NCBI RefSeq assembly: GCF_014196515.1
Contig: NZ_JACIDV010000012.1
Location: 82,626 to 146,625, forward strand
Direction of reading: 5' to 3'
Origin: Rhizobium skierniewicense
Lineage (GTDB): Bacteria; Pseudomonadota; Alphaproteobacteria; Rhizobiales; Rhizobiaceae
Length of the DNA stretch: 64,000 nt
This document shows, in pieces, positions 40,853-51,569 of the stretch. The notes under the pieces were generated by a model that saw nothing but the letters and a program-made list of their open reading frames with translations, was not told the DNA's origin and made no database searches. Each line of letters opens with the position of its first letter. The stretch's first letter is position 1. Both the position numbers and the translations under genes were made by a program.

Positions 40853-43774
40853 TTACTCTGCCGCTTGTATCTTCTTCTCGGGACGACGCTCCAGCAACTC
40901 CTTCAGGAAATGGCCGGTGTAGGAGCGCTTCTCCTTGACGATCTGCTCCGGTGTTCCGGTTGCGACGATCTCGCCACCACCCGTACCGCCTTCAGGGCCG
41001 ATATCGATGACCCAATCCGCTGTCTTGATGACCTCAAGATTATGTTCGATGACGACGACGGAATTTCCCTGATCTACCAGCTCGTGCAGCATTTCCAAAA
41101 GCTTGTTGACGTCGTGGAAATGCAAGCCGGTTGTCGGCTCATCGAGAATGTAGAGGGTGCGTCCTGTCGAGCGTTTTGACAATTCCTTGGCCAGTTTCAC
41201 GCGCTGCGCTTCACCACCTGAGAGCGTATTGGCCTGCTGGCCGACCTTGATGTAGCCAAGGCCGACATCGAACAGCGATTGCAACTTGTCGCGCACCGCC
41301 GGAACCGCGGAAAAGAACTCGACACCTTCTTCGACCGTCATATCGAGGACATCGGCGATCGACTTGCTCTTGAAGGTCACATCCAGCGTTTCGCGGTTGT
41401 AGCGCTTGCCGTGGCAGACATCGCACGTCACGTACACGTCGGGCAGGAAGTGCATCTCGATCTTGATGACGCCATCGCCCTGACAGGCTTCACAACGACC
41501 GCCCTTGACGTTGAACGAAAAGCGACCGGGTGCATAACCACGGGCCTTTGCTTCCGGTAAGCCTGAAAACCAATCACGGATGGGTGTGAACGCACCCGTA
41601 TAGGTCGCAGGGTTGGAGCGAGGTGTACGCCCGATCGGCGACTGGTCGATGTCGATGACCTTATCGATGAACTCGAAGCCATCGATACGGTCGTGGTCAG
41701 CCGGAATTTCACGGGCACCCATGACGCGACGCGCCGCCGACTTGTACAATGTTTCGATCAGGAAGGTCGACTTGCCTCCGCCGGAGACGCCAGTGACGGC
41801 CGTGAAGACACCGAGCGGAACCGACGCGGTAACATTTTTGAGGTTGTTGCCGCGGGCGCCGACGACCTTGATCTCTTTTCCTTTTTTCGGCTTGCGCCTT
41901 TCTGCGGGAATAGCCACGCCAAGAGCACCGGACAGATATTTACCCGTGAGCGATTTCGGGTTGTCCATGACCTGCTGCGGTGTTCCCTCCGCAATCACCT
42001 CGCCACCGTGAATGCCGGCGGCGGGACCGATATCCACCACATAGTCGGCCGTCATGATGGCATCTTCGTCATGCTCGACAACGATCACGGTGTTGCCGAT
42101 ATCGCGCAAGTGCTTCAGCGTATCCAGGAGACGAGCGTTGTCACGCTGATGCAGGCCAATCGATGGCTCATCCAGAACATAGAGAACACCGGTCAGGCCC
42201 GAGCCGATCTGTGATGCCAGGCGGATGCGCTGGCTCTCGCCACCGGAAAGCGTCCCCGAGTTGCGCGACAGGCTAAGATAGTCCAATCCGACATCGTTGA
42301 GAAATCTGAGGCGCTCGCGGATCTCCTTGAGGATACGGACAGCAATTTCGTTCTGCTTTGCATTGAGCGATTCCGGCAGACCGTCGAACCAGTCGCGCGC
42401 GACCTTGATCGACATCTCTGTGACCTGGCCGATGTGTTTTTTGTTGATCTTCACCGCCAGCGCTTCGGGCTTCAGGCGATAACCTGCGCAGGCGGGGCAG
42501 GGCGCTGCAGACATGTAGCGCTCGATTTCCTCACGTGCCCAGGCGCTGTCTGTTTCCTTCCAGCGACGTTCCAGATTGGGAACGATGCCTTCGAAATTTT
42601 TCACCGTCTTGTAGGAGCGTGCACCGTCCTCGTACTGGAACTCGATCTTATCGTCGGTGCCCTGCAGAATCGCTTTCTTTGCAGCGTCGGAGAGTTCGTT
42701 CCAGCGGCTGGACAGCTTGAAGCCAAAGGCTTTGCCGAGCGCTTCCAGCGTCTGGTTATAGTATGGTGATGATGACTTGGCCCACGGCGCCACAGCGCCA
42801 TCCTTCAACGTGCGAGCAGGTTCCGGCACGATCAGCGCCGTGTCCACCTTTTGCTGGGAGCCCAGGCCATCGCAAGTCGGGCAGGCACCGAAGGGGTTGT
42901 TGAAGGAGAACAGGCGTGGCTCGATCTCGGAGATTGTGAAACCCGACACGGGGCAGGCGAATTTTTCCGAAAACAGAACCCGCTCGTGTGTTTCATTGAG
43001 CGACTTGTTCGCTGAACCACCGGCGGATGTTTCTTCCGGCGGCAGGGGTTTGTCGGCAAATTCGGCGACTGCCAAGCCGTCCGCAAGCTTCAAACACGTC
43101 TCAAGACTATCCGCCAGGCGCGCGGCCATGTCCGGACGCACCACGGCACGATCCACGACCACGTCGATGTCGTGTTTGTATTTTTTGTCCAATGCGGGAA
43201 CATCGGCAATTTCATAGAACTGACCGTCGACCTTGACGCGCTGGAAGCCTTTTTTCATAAGCTCGGCGAGCTCTTTCTTATATTCGCCCTTTCGTCCTCG
43301 GATCATCGGCGCGAGAATGTAAAGCCGTGTTCCTTCTTCAAACGCGAGGATGCGGTCCACCATCTGGCTGATCGTCTGGCTTTCAATCGGCAAGCCGGTC
43401 GCTGGCGAGTAGGGGACGCCCACCCGCGCAAACAGCAGACGCATGTAGTCGTAGATTTCCGTCACGGTCCCAACCGTCGAGCGCGGGTTGCGCGAGGTCG
43501 TCTTCTGTTCGATGGAGATGGCGGGAGACAAACCCTCGATCTGGTCCACATCCGGCTTTTGCATCATTTCCAGAAACTGGCGAGCATAGGCCGACAGGCT
43601 CTCGACGTAGCGCCGCTGCCCTTCCGCATAAATCGTATCGAAGGCGAGCGAAGATTTGCCAGAGCCCGACAGGCCGGTCATCACGATCAGCTTGTTGCGC
43701 GGCAGGTCCAGGTCGATGCCCTTGAGGTTATGCTCGCGGGCGCCACGGATCGAAATCGTCTTTAATTCACTCAT
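40853..43774 (-). CDS. uvrA: Excinuclease ABC subunit UvrA
   Basis: 973 residues, two ABC ATPase modules with zinc fingers. N-terminal Walker [21 protein letters not shown], first zinc finger CPTCDGLG, insertion domain, ABC signature [20 protein letters not shown], second Walker [12 protein letters not shown], zinc finger [14 protein letters not shown] / [16 protein letters not shown] and second [18 protein letters not shown]. It finds bulky DNA lesions with UvrB. A LexA box lies in the spacer shared with ssb. Confidence 0.98.
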   Translation of the reverse strand: MSELKTISIRGAREHNLKGIDLDLPRNKLIVMTGLSGSGKSSLAFDTIYAEGQRRYVESLSAYARQFLEMMQKPDVDQIEGLSPAISIEQKTTSRNPRSTVGTVTEIYDYMRLLFARVGVPYSPATGLPIESQTISQMVDRILAFEEGTRLYILAPMIRGRKGEYKKELAELMKKGFQRVKVDGQFYEIADVPALDKKYKHDIDVVVDRAVVRPDMAARLADSLETCLKLADGLAVAEFADKPLPPEETSAGGSANKSLNETHERVLFSEKFACPVSGFTISEIEPRLFSFNNPFGACPTCDGLGSQQKVDTALIVPEPARTLKDGAVAPWAKSSSPYYNQTLEALGKAFGFKLSSRWNELSDAAKKAILQGTDDKIEFQYEDGARSYKTVKNFEGIVPNLERRWKETDSAWAREEIERYMSAAPCPACAGYRLKPEALAVKINKKHIGQVTEMSIKVARDWFDGLPESLNAKQNEIAVRILKEIRERLRFLNDVGLDYLSLSRNSGTLSGGESQRIRLASQIGSGLTGVLYVLDEPSIGLHQRDNARLLDTLKHLRDIGNTVIVVEHDEDAIMTADYVVDIGPAAGIHGGEVIAEGTPQQVMDNPKSLTGKYLSGALGVAIPAERRKPKKGKEIKVVGARGNNLKNVTASVPLGVFTAVTGVSGGGKSTFLIETLYKSAARRVMGAREIPADHDRIDGFEFIDKVIDIDQSPIGRTPRSNPATYTGAFTPIRDWFSGLPEAKARGYAPGRFSFNVKGGRCEACQGDGVIKIEMHFLPDVYVTCDVCHGKRYNRETLDVTFKSKSIADVLDMTVEEGVEFFSAVPAVRDKLQSLFDVGLGYIKVGQQANTLSGGEAQRVKLAKELSKRSTGRTLYILDEPTTGLHFHDVNKLLEMLHELVDQGNSVVVIEHNLEVIKTADWVIDIGPEGGTGGGEIVATGTPEQIVKEKRSYTGHFLKELLERRPEKKIQAAE

Positions 43775-43902
43775 GAGAAGGCTCGGGGTACTCGTTGGGA
43801 GGCGTCAGTTCTTATGTAATGACGGTGAACGGCATGTCGAGATATATTAAACTTTTCGTATAGGCTTTTCAGTCCACTTGACTCAGTTGTTCAGTCTTAA
43901 TA

Positions 43903-43917
43903 GAACAAAATAAGAAC
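43903..43917. promoter_or_regulatory. SOS box between uvrA and ssb
   Basis: GAACAAAATAAGAAC, the reverse of GTTC-N7-GTTC, about 130 bases before uvrA and 148 before ssb. As a LexA operator in the divergent spacer it can control both repair genes. Confidence 0.92.
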
Positions 43918-44064
43918 GATTGGCAAGCGTGCGCAGTTGACATAACATTCCTTGTGGATTGTCGTTCCATCCGGTGCCCATGGTGCTGAACGATGGTCTA
44001 TGGTGATCGCAGATTTTGAACAGGATAGATGCTGGCCATGATGGTTGGCAGACAGGGTGAGAAG

Positions 44065-44586
44065 ATGGCTGGCAGCGTAAACAAGGTAATTTTGCTCGGA
44101 AACGTCGGCGCTGATCCGGAAATTCGCCGCACGCAAGATGGTCGTCCTATCGCAAACCTTCGTATCGCGACATCTGAAAGCTGGCGCGACCGCACCTCCG
44201 GAGAGCGAAAAGAAAAGACGGAATGGCACTCTGTGGTGGTCTTCAATGAAGGTCTTTGCAAGGTTATTGAGCAGTACGTAAAGAAGGGCGCCAAGCTCTA
44301 TATCGAAGGCGCGCTTCAGACCCGGAAATGGCAGGACCAAACGGGCAATGATCGTTACTCCACGGAAATCGTACTCCAGGGCTTCAATTCCACCCTGACC
44401 ATGCTGGACGGTCGCGGAGAAGGTGGCGGCGGCGGAAGCCGTGGCGGAGACGATTACGGGAGCGGCGGCGGAAACTATGGCGGTGGCAATGACCAGCCAT
44501 CATCCTCTTCTCGCGGTGGCGCATCGCGCGGCGGCCAGCCAGCTGGCAACTTCAACAATGATATGGACGATGATATTCCGTTCTGA
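44065..44586 (+). CDS. ssb: Single-stranded DNA-binding protein
   Basis: 173 residues from ATG 44065 ([26 protein letters not shown] upstream); the earlier ATG at 44029 adds non-conserved residues. OB fold in the first 115 residues ([55 protein letters not shown]), then a Gly/Ser-rich flexible linker and the acidic tip DMDDDIPF which recruits partner proteins. Divergent from uvrA across the SOS box. Confidence 0.98.
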   Translation: MAGSVNKVILLGNVGADPEIRRTQDGRPIANLRIATSESWRDRTSGERKEKTEWHSVVVFNEGLCKVIEQYVKKGAKLYIEGALQTRKWQDQTGNDRYSTEIVLQGFNSTLTMLDGRGEGGGGGSRGGDDYGSGGGNYGGGNDQPSSSSRGGASRGGQPAGNFNNDMDDDIPF

Positions 44587-44945
44587 TCCTGACACGACAG
44601 TTGTATTTCAAATGAGCGCGTCGGGTATCACCCGATGTGCTCGTCTCCAAGATGACTATGTACACTTGGGCGTGCTTGATACCGCGCTGGGCAAGCTGGT
44701 TGACAACGCGTAGGACTATCGTGGAGGGGACTGGCCGATCGGGTGGTGATTGCTCTCATCCGCGGTCTCTTTTGGGCCCACGATCGACGGTCCGCTCGCT
44801 CGACCGGTTGCGGGTGTTCACCATGGAACGATCGCGGTCACTTCCAACGCCAGACGCTGGAACTGACGAAGGGACGGGTTCTGGATATCTCCAAATAAAC
44901 CGGCGCTGGTCCACAGCATTCAGAGATGCCATGGACCCTGTAGCA
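44587..44945. other. Intergenic region after ssb
   Basis: About 359 bases without a supportable gene. It has a weak hairpin CGGGTATCACCCG near 44620 that may end ssb, and short open frames with no recognisable similarity. The neighbouring synteny changes here, so it may hold remnants of an insertion, but nothing specific can be read. Confidence 0.4.
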
Positions 44946-45968
44946 TCAACGCCAGCCCAGTTCTGGTGCGACGTGTTTCAGGATGGAATCTAGAACGTGG
45001 ACGTTGTACTCGACGCCAAGCTGGTTCGGGATCGTCAACAACAGGGTATCGGCCTCCGCCACGGCTTCATCCTTTGCCAGTTCCTTGATCAGCGTCTCCG
45101 GCTCTGCGGCATATGAGCGTCCGAAAACAGCACGGGTGTTTGCATCGAGATAACCGATGCTATCGCTTTCCTTGCCGCTGCCACCGAAATAGGCGCGGTC
45201 GCGATCATCGACCAGCGCAAAAATGCTGCGGCTGACGGACACACGCGGTGTGCGGGTATGGCCCGCTTCCTTCCATGCGGCGCGATAGGCGCGGATCTGC
45301 GCTGCCTGCTGGACGTGAAACGGTTCTCCGGTCTCGTCGTCCTTCAGCGTCGAACTCTGCAAGTTCATGCCGAGCTTTGCCGCCCAGACGGCGGTGGCAT
45401 TGGAGCCAGCTCCCCACCAGATGCGGTCACGCAACCCTTCCGAATGCGGTTCCAGACGAAGCAGTCCGGGTGGGTTGGCAAACATCGGGCGGGGATTGGG
45501 CTCGGCGAAACCCTCTCCCTTCAGTACCTCCAGAAACACTTCCGTGCTGTTGCGGCCCATGTCGGCATCGCTTGTGCCGTCTGTCGGCTGATAGCCGAAG
45601 TAGCGCCAGCCTTCGATCACCTGTTCGGGCGAGCCACGGCTGAGGCCAAGTTGCAGCCGACCATCGGAGATCAGGTCAGCTGAACCTGCATCTTCCGCCA
45701 TGTAGAGCGGGTTTTCATAGCGCATATCGATGACGCCTGTGCCGATCTCGATTTTGCTCGTTCTGGCACCGACGGCTGCAAGCAACGGAAACGGCGACGC
45801 CAGTTGCCGGGCGAAGTGGTGCACACGGAAGTATGCGCCGTCGACACCGATCTCTTCTGCGGCGACCGCAAGCTCTATCGATTGTTGAAGGACGTCCTTG
45901 GCGGTGCGTGCCTGTGAATGTGGCCCCGGACCCCAATGTCCAAAAGACAGAAAACCGATCTTCTTCAT
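44946..45968 (-). CDS. LLM class flavin-dependent oxidoreductase (luciferase-like monooxygenase)
   Basis: 340 residues starting MKKIGFLSFGHWGPGPHSQA. Bacterial-luciferase-like TIM barrel with ELAVAAEEIGVDGAYFRVHH, ASPFPLLAAVGARTSKIEIG, RYENPLYMAEDAGSADLISD and GRLQLGLSRGSPEQVIEGW. These enzymes use reduced flavin (FMNH2 or F420) to oxidise organic substrates; no substrate can be assigned. It follows the betaine-type transporter on the same strand after 90 bases, so it may be expressed with it. Confidence 0.88.
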   Translation of the reverse strand: MKKIGFLSFGHWGPGPHSQARTAKDVLQQSIELAVAAEEIGVDGAYFRVHHFARQLASPFPLLAAVGARTSKIEIGTGVIDMRYENPLYMAEDAGSADLISDGRLQLGLSRGSPEQVIEGWRYFGYQPTDGTSDADMGRNSTEVFLEVLKGEGFAEPNPRPMFANPPGLLRLEPHSEGLRDRIWWGAGSNATAVWAAKLGMNLQSSTLKDDETGEPFHVQQAAQIRAYRAAWKEAGHTRTPRVSVSRSIFALVDDRDRAYFGGSGKESDSIGYLDANTRAVFGRSYAAEPETLIKELAKDEAVAEADTLLLTIPNQLGVEYNVHVLDSILKHVAPELGWR

Positions 45969-46057
45969 GATAATCTACCTGAATCTGCATATGTTTCGTT
46001 GCCAAACATATAGGGTGCTATTCAGGGAATGTGCGGCCAAATTTGTGAACAGTCTGT

Positions 46058-47146
46058 TCAGGCCTTCGCCCGAGCAAGATTTTCCACACCGCCGATAGTG
46101 CTCTCCGCCGCGGCCACATCGACGATTGCACTGGCAAGTTGCCGCAAGCTGACAGTCCCCACCGCCTTGCCCGATGGGGCGCAAACTGTTGCTGTTTCAT
46201 CGCCGCTGCGCGCAAGCATTCGCATCGTGTCCTCGATGCTGCTGCCGACGACAACTTGCGGACCGACGGCCGGCATGCCCGGCGCAACCGGAGACATCAC
46301 GGCCTCGACATTGATGACCCGGCCCCTATTCACCTCCTTGACGAAGTTGGCGATGTAAGCGTCGGCTGGACGCAGCACGATGTCCTGACTGGTGCCCTGC
46401 TGGATGACTTCGCCGTCCCGCAAGATCGCGATCTGGTCACCCAGACGAAGCGCCTCGTCCAGATCATGGGTGATGAAGACGATAGTTTTCCGGATTTCCT
46501 TTTGAATATCGAGAAGCACGGATTGCATGTCGGTGCGGATCAGGGGGTCGAGCGCGGAATAGGCTTCATCCATCAAAAGAACCGGCGCATCGTTGGACAG
46601 GGCTCGCGCCAGCCCCACGCGCTGCTGCATGCCACCGGACAACTGGTTGGGAAAGCGCGTCTCGAAGCCTTTCAGGCCGACGCGCTCCAGCCAGCGCATG
46701 GCAATATCGACGCTTTTCGCCCGCGCCATGCCCTGCACTTCAAGACCATACAGTGTGTTGTCGAGAACATTGCGATGCGGCAGAAGGGCGAATTTCTGAA
46801 AAACCATGGCCGTCTGGTGACGGCGAAAGGCGCGCAGTTCCGCCGCATTCATCTTCACGACATCAACGCCATCGACCAGCACCTCGCCAGCCGTCGGGTC
46901 TATCAGCCGGTTGATGTGGCGGATCAACGTTGACTTGCCGGAGCCGGAAAGGCCCATGATGACCTGAATGCAGCCCGAGGGAATATCGATGTTGATATCT
47001 CGAAGGCCGAGAACATGACCGTGCTTCTCGTTAAGTTCGGTTTTTGTCAGCCCATTGCGAACGGCGTCGATATAAGCGTGCGGTTTCGCGCCAAAAATCT
47101 TGTAGAGGTTGCTGATCTTTATGCCGCCAAATGCAGATTCAGCCAT
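46058..47146 (-). CDS. proV: Quaternary amine (glycine betaine/choline-type) ABC transporter ATP-binding protein
   Basis: 362 residues from ATG 47146 (MAESAFGGIKISNLYKIFGA; GGAGA upstream). Walker [10 protein letters not shown], signature LSGGMQQRVGLARAL, Walker B VLLMDEAYSALDPL, switch His in FITHDLDEALRLGDQ, and a C-terminal CBS-like regulatory part (residues 280-362). The MDEAYSALDP and LSGGMQQRVGLARAL motifs are characteristic of ProV/OpuAA. It energises uptake of an osmoprotectant or related amine; whether proline betaine, glycine betaine or choline is not decided by the sequence. Confidence 0.9.
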   Translation of the reverse strand: MAESAFGGIKISNLYKIFGAKPHAYIDAVRNGLTKTELNEKHGHVLGLRDINIDIPSGCIQVIMGLSGSGKSTLIRHINRLIDPTAGEVLVDGVDVVKMNAAELRAFRRHQTAMVFQKFALLPHRNVLDNTLYGLEVQGMARAKSVDIAMRWLERVGLKGFETRFPNQLSGGMQQRVGLARALSNDAPVLLMDEAYSALDPLIRTDMQSVLLDIQKEIRKTIVFITHDLDEALRLGDQIAILRDGEVIQQGTSQDIVLRPADAYIANFVKEVNRGRVINVEAVMSPVAPGMPAVGPQVVVGSSIEDTMRMLARSGDETATVCAPSGKAVGTVSLRQLASAIVDVAAAESTIGGVENLARAKA

Positions 47147-48026
47147 GGGCAATCTCCTGATGTTTCTGGAGCCTTTTGCCATAGGCCTGACTGATGCGAT
47201 CAAAGATGATGGCGATGCCGACAATGGCCATGCCATTGAAGATGCCGAGCGTGAAATACTGGTTGGCGATGGCTTTGAGGACCGGCTGTCCCAGCCCCTG
47301 TACGCCGATCATCGAGGCGATGACGACCATCGCAAGCGCCATCATGATGGTCTGGTTAATGCCTGCCATGATGGTGGGCAGCGCCAGCGGCAATTGCACC
47401 TTGAAGAGCTTTTGCCAGCCCGACGAGCCGAAGGCGTCTGCGGCTTCCAGCACATCCCGGTCCACCAGCCGGATACCGAGATTGGTGAGGCGTATCATCG
47501 GCGGAATGGCATAGATGACGACGGCGATCAGGCCGGGCACACGGCCGATGCCCAGCAGCATGACGACGGGAATGAGGTAGACGAAGCTCGGCATGGTCTG
47601 CATCACATCAAGGATCGGATTGACCACGCGCTGGACGCGGTTGGAATGCGACATGGCAATACCGAGCGGCAGCCCGATGGCGATGGACAGGACGGTACAG
47701 ACGAAGATCATCGAGATCGTCCGCATCGTATCCGTCCACATATCGAAATAGCCAATGGCCAGAAGCGTGAAGAGACAGCCCAGCACGATCTTCACGCTGC
47801 GACTGCCAGCCCAGGCTATGCCCAAAATTAGCAGAATAATGATCGGCCAAGGCGTCTGCGTCATGAAACGCTCGGCCCAGATCAGGAATTGCTGGAGCGG
47901 CGAGAAGAAGCCCTCGATGCTTGCGCCCCAGGCGCGGGTGAATTCACGAAAGCCGTCATCAATCATCTTTTTCAGAGCACGAAGCGTGTCGTCGTTCATG
48001 CTCGGAAACTTGTAAAACCAGTCCAT
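47139..48026 (-). CDS. proW: Quaternary amine ABC transporter permease (ProW-like)
   Basis: 295 residues with five to seven membrane helices. The BPD_transp_1 loop reads SNRVQRVVNPILDVMQTMPS followed by FVYLIPVVMLLGIGRVPGLI, and later EAADAFGSSGWQKLFKVQLP, the EAA motif contacting the ATPase. It overlaps proV by 8 bases and starts 99 bases after the binding-protein gene. Confidence 0.92.
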   Translation of the reverse strand: MDWFYKFPSMNDDTLRALKKMIDDGFREFTRAWGASIEGFFSPLQQFLIWAERFMTQTPWPIIILLILGIAWAGSRSVKIVLGCLFTLLAIGYFDMWTDTMRTISMIFVCTVLSIAIGLPLGIAMSHSNRVQRVVNPILDVMQTMPSFVYLIPVVMLLGIGRVPGLIAVVIYAIPPMIRLTNLGIRLVDRDVLEAADAFGSSGWQKLFKVQLPLALPTIMAGINQTIMMALAMVVIASMIGVQGLGQPVLKAIANQYFTLGIFNGMAIVGIAIIFDRISQAYGKRLQKHQEIAHG

Positions 48027-48125
48027 GCGCTTCCCCTGTGATCACGGCGACATGCGATTGGTGTTTGCCAATCGCATGTCTGGTTGCGTGTCTGCCGGAC
48101 GGTGGGTCTGGCAGGAGGGAAGGTA

Positions 48126-49127
48126 TCAAAGCGAGGCCTTGATCTTTTCTGCCGCGTCGGCAGAAACCCACTTCGTCCAGATGTCTGGGTTTTCCTTGAG
48201 GAAATGCTTGGCGCTATCTTCACCGGTTGCCTGATTGTCCGTCATCCACGCCATCAGCTTGTTGACGGTGGCGTTGCTCCACGACCGCTTGTTCAGATAG
48301 TCCATGATCTCTGGACCGGCCTTGTCGGCAAATGGTTTGGCAACCAGCGTCACGACCTTGTCGACCGGCCACGCGTTCGGCTTAGGATCGGGGCAATCGG
48401 CAACGGTGTTGCAGCGTTTCCACTCCGCAGCATCTGCTGGAACGCCGGGCTCGAGCTTCACCATATCGTATTTGCCGAGAAGTGCGGTTGGCGACCAGTA
48501 GTAGCCAACCCATGGCTGCTTGCGCTCATAGGCCTTGGCAATGGAACCATCGAGGCCAGCGGAAGAGCCGCTATCGATAAGGTTGAAGCCTGCTTTTTCG
48601 GCGCCGAATGCCTTGTAGAGCTGACCGGTCACAACGGTACCGCCCCAGCCTTGCGGACCGTTGACGATGGCGCCCTTATCCGGATTTTCGGCGTCCGGGA
48701 AAAGCTTCGGATTCTTCATGAGATCGCCGATGGTCTTGATATCAGGATGTGCTTCGGCCACGTATTTGGGAATCCACCAGCCTTGGATACCGCCATCAGG
48801 CAAGGCCGTTGCGGCAACCACCAGCTTGCCTTCGTCAACGCCACGTTTGACCACTTCCGGCAGCGTATCGGCCCAGGCTTCCGGCGCAATATCGGGTTGG
48901 CCTTTTTCAACCATGGAGGTGATCGTCGGAACCGTATCGCCGATAGTGATATCAGCGCTGCAACCATAACCTTCGTTGAGAATGATTTTGTCGATGGCGG
49001 ACAGCACTTCTGCGCTCTGCCAGTTCATGCTGGCAATGGTCGGACTACCGCAGTCAGCAGCGCTGGCCGCAGCCGCACCGCCGAGCAAACCGAACACCAG
49101 ACAGGTCGATGCAAGCAATGTCTTCAT
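48126..49127 (-). CDS. proX: Quaternary amine ABC transporter substrate-binding protein (ProX-like)
   Basis: 333 residues with a signal peptide ending AAAASAA near residue 23. OpuAC-type fold: SMNWQSAEVLSAIDKIILNE, MVEKGQPDIAPEAWADTLPE, IQGWWIPKYVAEAHPDIKTI and WVGYYWSPTALLGKYDMVKL; the many Trp/Tyr residues can form the aromatic cage for trimethylammonium groups. A Cys pair (KRCNTVADCPDP) may form a disulfide. First gene of the leftward transporter operon. Confidence 0.9.
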   Translation of the reverse strand: MKTLLASTCLVFGLLGGAAAASAADCGSPTIASMNWQSAEVLSAIDKIILNEGYGCSADITIGDTVPTITSMVEKGQPDIAPEAWADTLPEVVKRGVDEGKLVVAATALPDGGIQGWWIPKYVAEAHPDIKTIGDLMKNPKLFPDAENPDKGAIVNGPQGWGGTVVTGQLYKAFGAEKAGFNLIDSGSSAGLDGSIAKAYERKQPWVGYYWSPTALLGKYDMVKLEPGVPADAAEWKRCNTVADCPDPKPNAWPVDKVVTLVAKPFADKAGPEIMDYLNKRSWSNATVNKLMAWMTDNQATGEDSAKHFLKENPDIWTKWVSADAAEKIKASL

Positions 49128-49476
49128 ATCTGTTCCCTTTATTGGCGACGCTTATAAAGAGACGAACCTGCCGCTTGGGTCTGCCCCTGTCTTTGTCTTT
49201 GCAAAGTTGAGGGGATGATGGCGTGAAGCCCGGGCGTTAACCTACGCGAAATGCGACGGCCATTCGCCAAACCACGACAGGTCACGGCATTTTAATCATC
49301 GGGTAACTTTCGGTCTCACCGGCTTTCGACCTGCGTATCGTTCATTCTTTGCTGATCAATGTCAAAAAAAGCTGGATAGTTGGTATTGCCGAGGCAATAG
49401 TAGCGAATGTCCGCAAAAGGACAGGATGGTGTTGAGGGATGCCATTCTCAAAACAACTCGTTTAGGGGGAAATACC
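49128..49476. other. Divergent intergenic region proX / fba
   Basis: About 349 bases holding the promoters of the leftward transporter operon and the rightward aldolase gene. I see no clear operator, riboswitch or small gene. Confidence 0.4.
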
Positions 49477-50541
49477 TTGGCTCGAATAACGCTCCGTCAA
49501 TTGCTCGATCACGCGGCAGAAAACGGCTATGGCGTCCCTGCCTTCAACATCAACAATATGGAACAGGCGCTGGCCATCATGGACGCGGCGGATGCGACCA
49601 ATTCGCCCGTTATCATGCAGGCATCTCGCGGCGCACGTGCCTACGCAAACGACATCATGCTCAAGCACATGATGGATGCGGTCGTTGAAATCTACCCGCA
49701 CATACCCGTCTGCGTGCATCTGGACCACGGCAATGAGGCCGCGAGTTGCATGACCGCCATCCAGGCCGGTTTTACATCGGTCATGATGGACGGTTCGCTC
49801 AAGGCCGATGGCAAGACGCCGGGGGACTGGGATTACAATGTCGGCGTCACGCGACAGGTTACCGAGATGGCCCATTACGGCGGTATCTCCGTCGAGGGTG
49901 AACTGGGTGTTCTCGGCTCCCTGGAAAGTGGCATGGGCGAGGCGGAAGACGGCCACGGTGCCGAAGGTGTCCTCTCGCACGACCAGTTGCTGACCGACCC
50001 CGATGAAGCGGTGAAATTCGTGCGCGAAACCAGGGTGGATGCTTTGGCTGTTGCCATGGGCACCAGCCACGGCGCTTACAAATTCACGCGCAGACCGGAT
50101 GGCAGCGTGCTCGCCATGAACGTCATCGAGGAAATCCACAACAAGCTGCCGAATACGCATCTCGTCATGCACGGGTCATCGACCGTGCCGCAGGATTTGC
50201 AGGATATCATCAACGCCTATGGCGGCGCGATCAAGCCAACCTGGGGCGTGCCGATCGAGGAAATCCAGCGCGGCATCAAGAATGGCGTTCGCAAGATCAA
50301 TATCGACACCGACTGCCGCATGGCCATCACCGGACAAATCCGTAAGGTTCTGGCGGAAGACCCGGCGGAATTCGATCTGCGCAAGTATCTGAAGCCTGCG
50401 CGTGACGCGATGACGAAGCTTTGCAAGGAACGGTTTGAACTGTTCTGGACGGCCGGGCAGGCGTCGAAGATCACACCTGTTCCGTTGCGGGAGATGGCGA
50501 AGCGTTACGCGTCGGGTTCTCTGGATCCTGTGATTTCGTGA
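49477..50541 (+). CDS. fba: Class II fructose-bisphosphate aldolase
   Basis: 354 residues from TTG 49477, which gives the conserved start [20 protein letters not shown] and has GGGGGA 6 bases upstream; an ATG at 49426 is also open but adds 17 unmatched residues. Zinc and catalytic residues are in [14 protein letters not shown] (Asp83, His84), [22 protein letters not shown] and [12 protein letters not shown], with [14 protein letters not shown] near the C terminus. This is the Calvin-cycle-type subgroup. It splits fructose-1,6-bisphosphate; monocistronic here. Confidence 0.96.
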   Translation: MARITLRQLLDHAAENGYGVPAFNINNMEQALAIMDAADATNSPVIMQASRGARAYANDIMLKHMMDAVVEIYPHIPVCVHLDHGNEAASCMTAIQAGFTSVMMDGSLKADGKTPGDWDYNVGVTRQVTEMAHYGGISVEGELGVLGSLESGMGEAEDGHGAEGVLSHDQLLTDPDEAVKFVRETRVDALAVAMGTSHGAYKFTRRPDGSVLAMNVIEEIHNKLPNTHLVMHGSSTVPQDLQDIINAYGGAIKPTWGVPIEEIQRGIKNGVRKINIDTDCRMAITGQIRKVLAEDPAEFDLRKYLKPARDAMTKLCKERFELFWTAGQASKITPVPLREMAKRYASGSLDPVIS

Positions 50542-50573
50542 GTGTGCAAAAGAGTTGATTCCCCAACGGCTCA

Positions 50574-50596
50574 TCCTCGGGCTTGCCCCGAGGATC
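50574..50596. repeat. Palindromic intergenic repeat after fba
   Basis: ATCCTCGGG and CCCGAGGAT around a short loop make a strong stem. The CTCATCCTCGGGCTTG form resembles a widespread rhizobial intergenic palindrome; with no T run it is more a repeat than a classic terminator. Confidence 0.55.
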
Positions 50597-50686
50597 TGCT
50601 ATGGTTTGTCCTTCATGACGGTGGTGGTGTTCTGAGGCAGATCATAGAGACGCTCATGATCATGACTTAAAAGTGGGTTGGTGCCG

Positions 50687-51316
50687 TTACGATACGATCA
50701 CGGATTTCACCCCATCCACCACGAATTGAACCGAAAGCGCTGCGAGAAGGACGCCAAGCAGGCGTGTCAGGATGGCGCGGCCGGTGTTGCCCAGGAAGCG
50801 ATCCAGCCGGTCGGCAGCGAGCAGCGCGAGAAAGACGAGCAACATGCTGAAGGCAAGCAGCAAAATAAAGATCACCATGTCGACAGTGGTCTGCATGGAA
50901 CCCGAGATCAGCACGGTAGCCGAGATGGCACCAGGGCCGGCGATCAGCGGAAGCGCCAGCGGGAAAACGGCGATATTCTGAATGTGATCCAGGGTGATGG
51001 CCATTTCAGACGTCTTCTCCTTGCGCTCCTGCCGCTTCTCGAAAATCATTTCGAACGATATCCAGAACAGCAACAGGCCTCCCGAGATTCGGAAAGCACC
51101 GAGAGAAATACCGAGTAGCTCCAGAATGGACGATCCGAACAGGGCAAACATGGCGAGAATGGCAAACGCGATGATCGAGCCTCTCAGCGCCACCTGGCCG
51201 CGTTGAGCCCGCGTCATGCCAACCGTCAAGGCCAGAAAGACAGGCGCCAGTCCCGGAGGATCGAGCGTCACCAGCATCGTCGTCAATGCATTGATGAGAA
51301 GTTCGGTGGTTGCCAT
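50687..51316 (-). CDS. MarC family integral membrane protein
   Basis: 209 residues, six predicted membrane helices. Typical MarC/UPF0056 pattern: ALTTMLVTLDPPGLAPVFLALT, ISGGLLLFWISFEMIF, AVFPLALPLIAGPGAISATV and RILGV-like C-terminal part (RAILTRLLGVLLAALSVQFV). Despite the name, MarC is not shown to confer drug resistance; function unknown. Divergent from gyrA. Confidence 0.88.
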   Translation of the reverse strand: MATTELLINALTTMLVTLDPPGLAPVFLALTVGMTRAQRGQVALRGSIIAFAILAMFALFGSSILELLGISLGAFRISGGLLLFWISFEMIFEKRQERKEKTSEMAITLDHIQNIAVFPLALPLIAGPGAISATVLISGSMQTTVDMVIFILLLAFSMLLVFLALLAADRLDRFLGNTGRAILTRLLGVLLAALSVQFVVDGVKSVIVS

Positions 51317-51569
51317 GATGTCCCCGTCTCGTGTCCTCTAAAATCGAGGCTTCTCGGCCTGTCTCAGGATCTATTATCGAATGATGTTAGGTAAGTCTGC
51401 CGGTGTTTGAAACCCTGATTGCCCTGTTTTCATCCGGCACGCGGAGAAAACTGTGCATCGTCTTGCAAATGACGTAAAAGACTGTTCATAACGGCGCTGG
51501 AAATTGGCGCTTTAGCGCTGTTTCCGCTATAAAAATCCATCCGATTCTTAACATAGAATGTGATCCGAT

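Noticed and set aside
44637..44993. 118-codon rightward frame after ssb
   Set aside because: No family similarity, overlaps the end of the LLM oxidoreductase gene, and composition is unlike real genes nearby.
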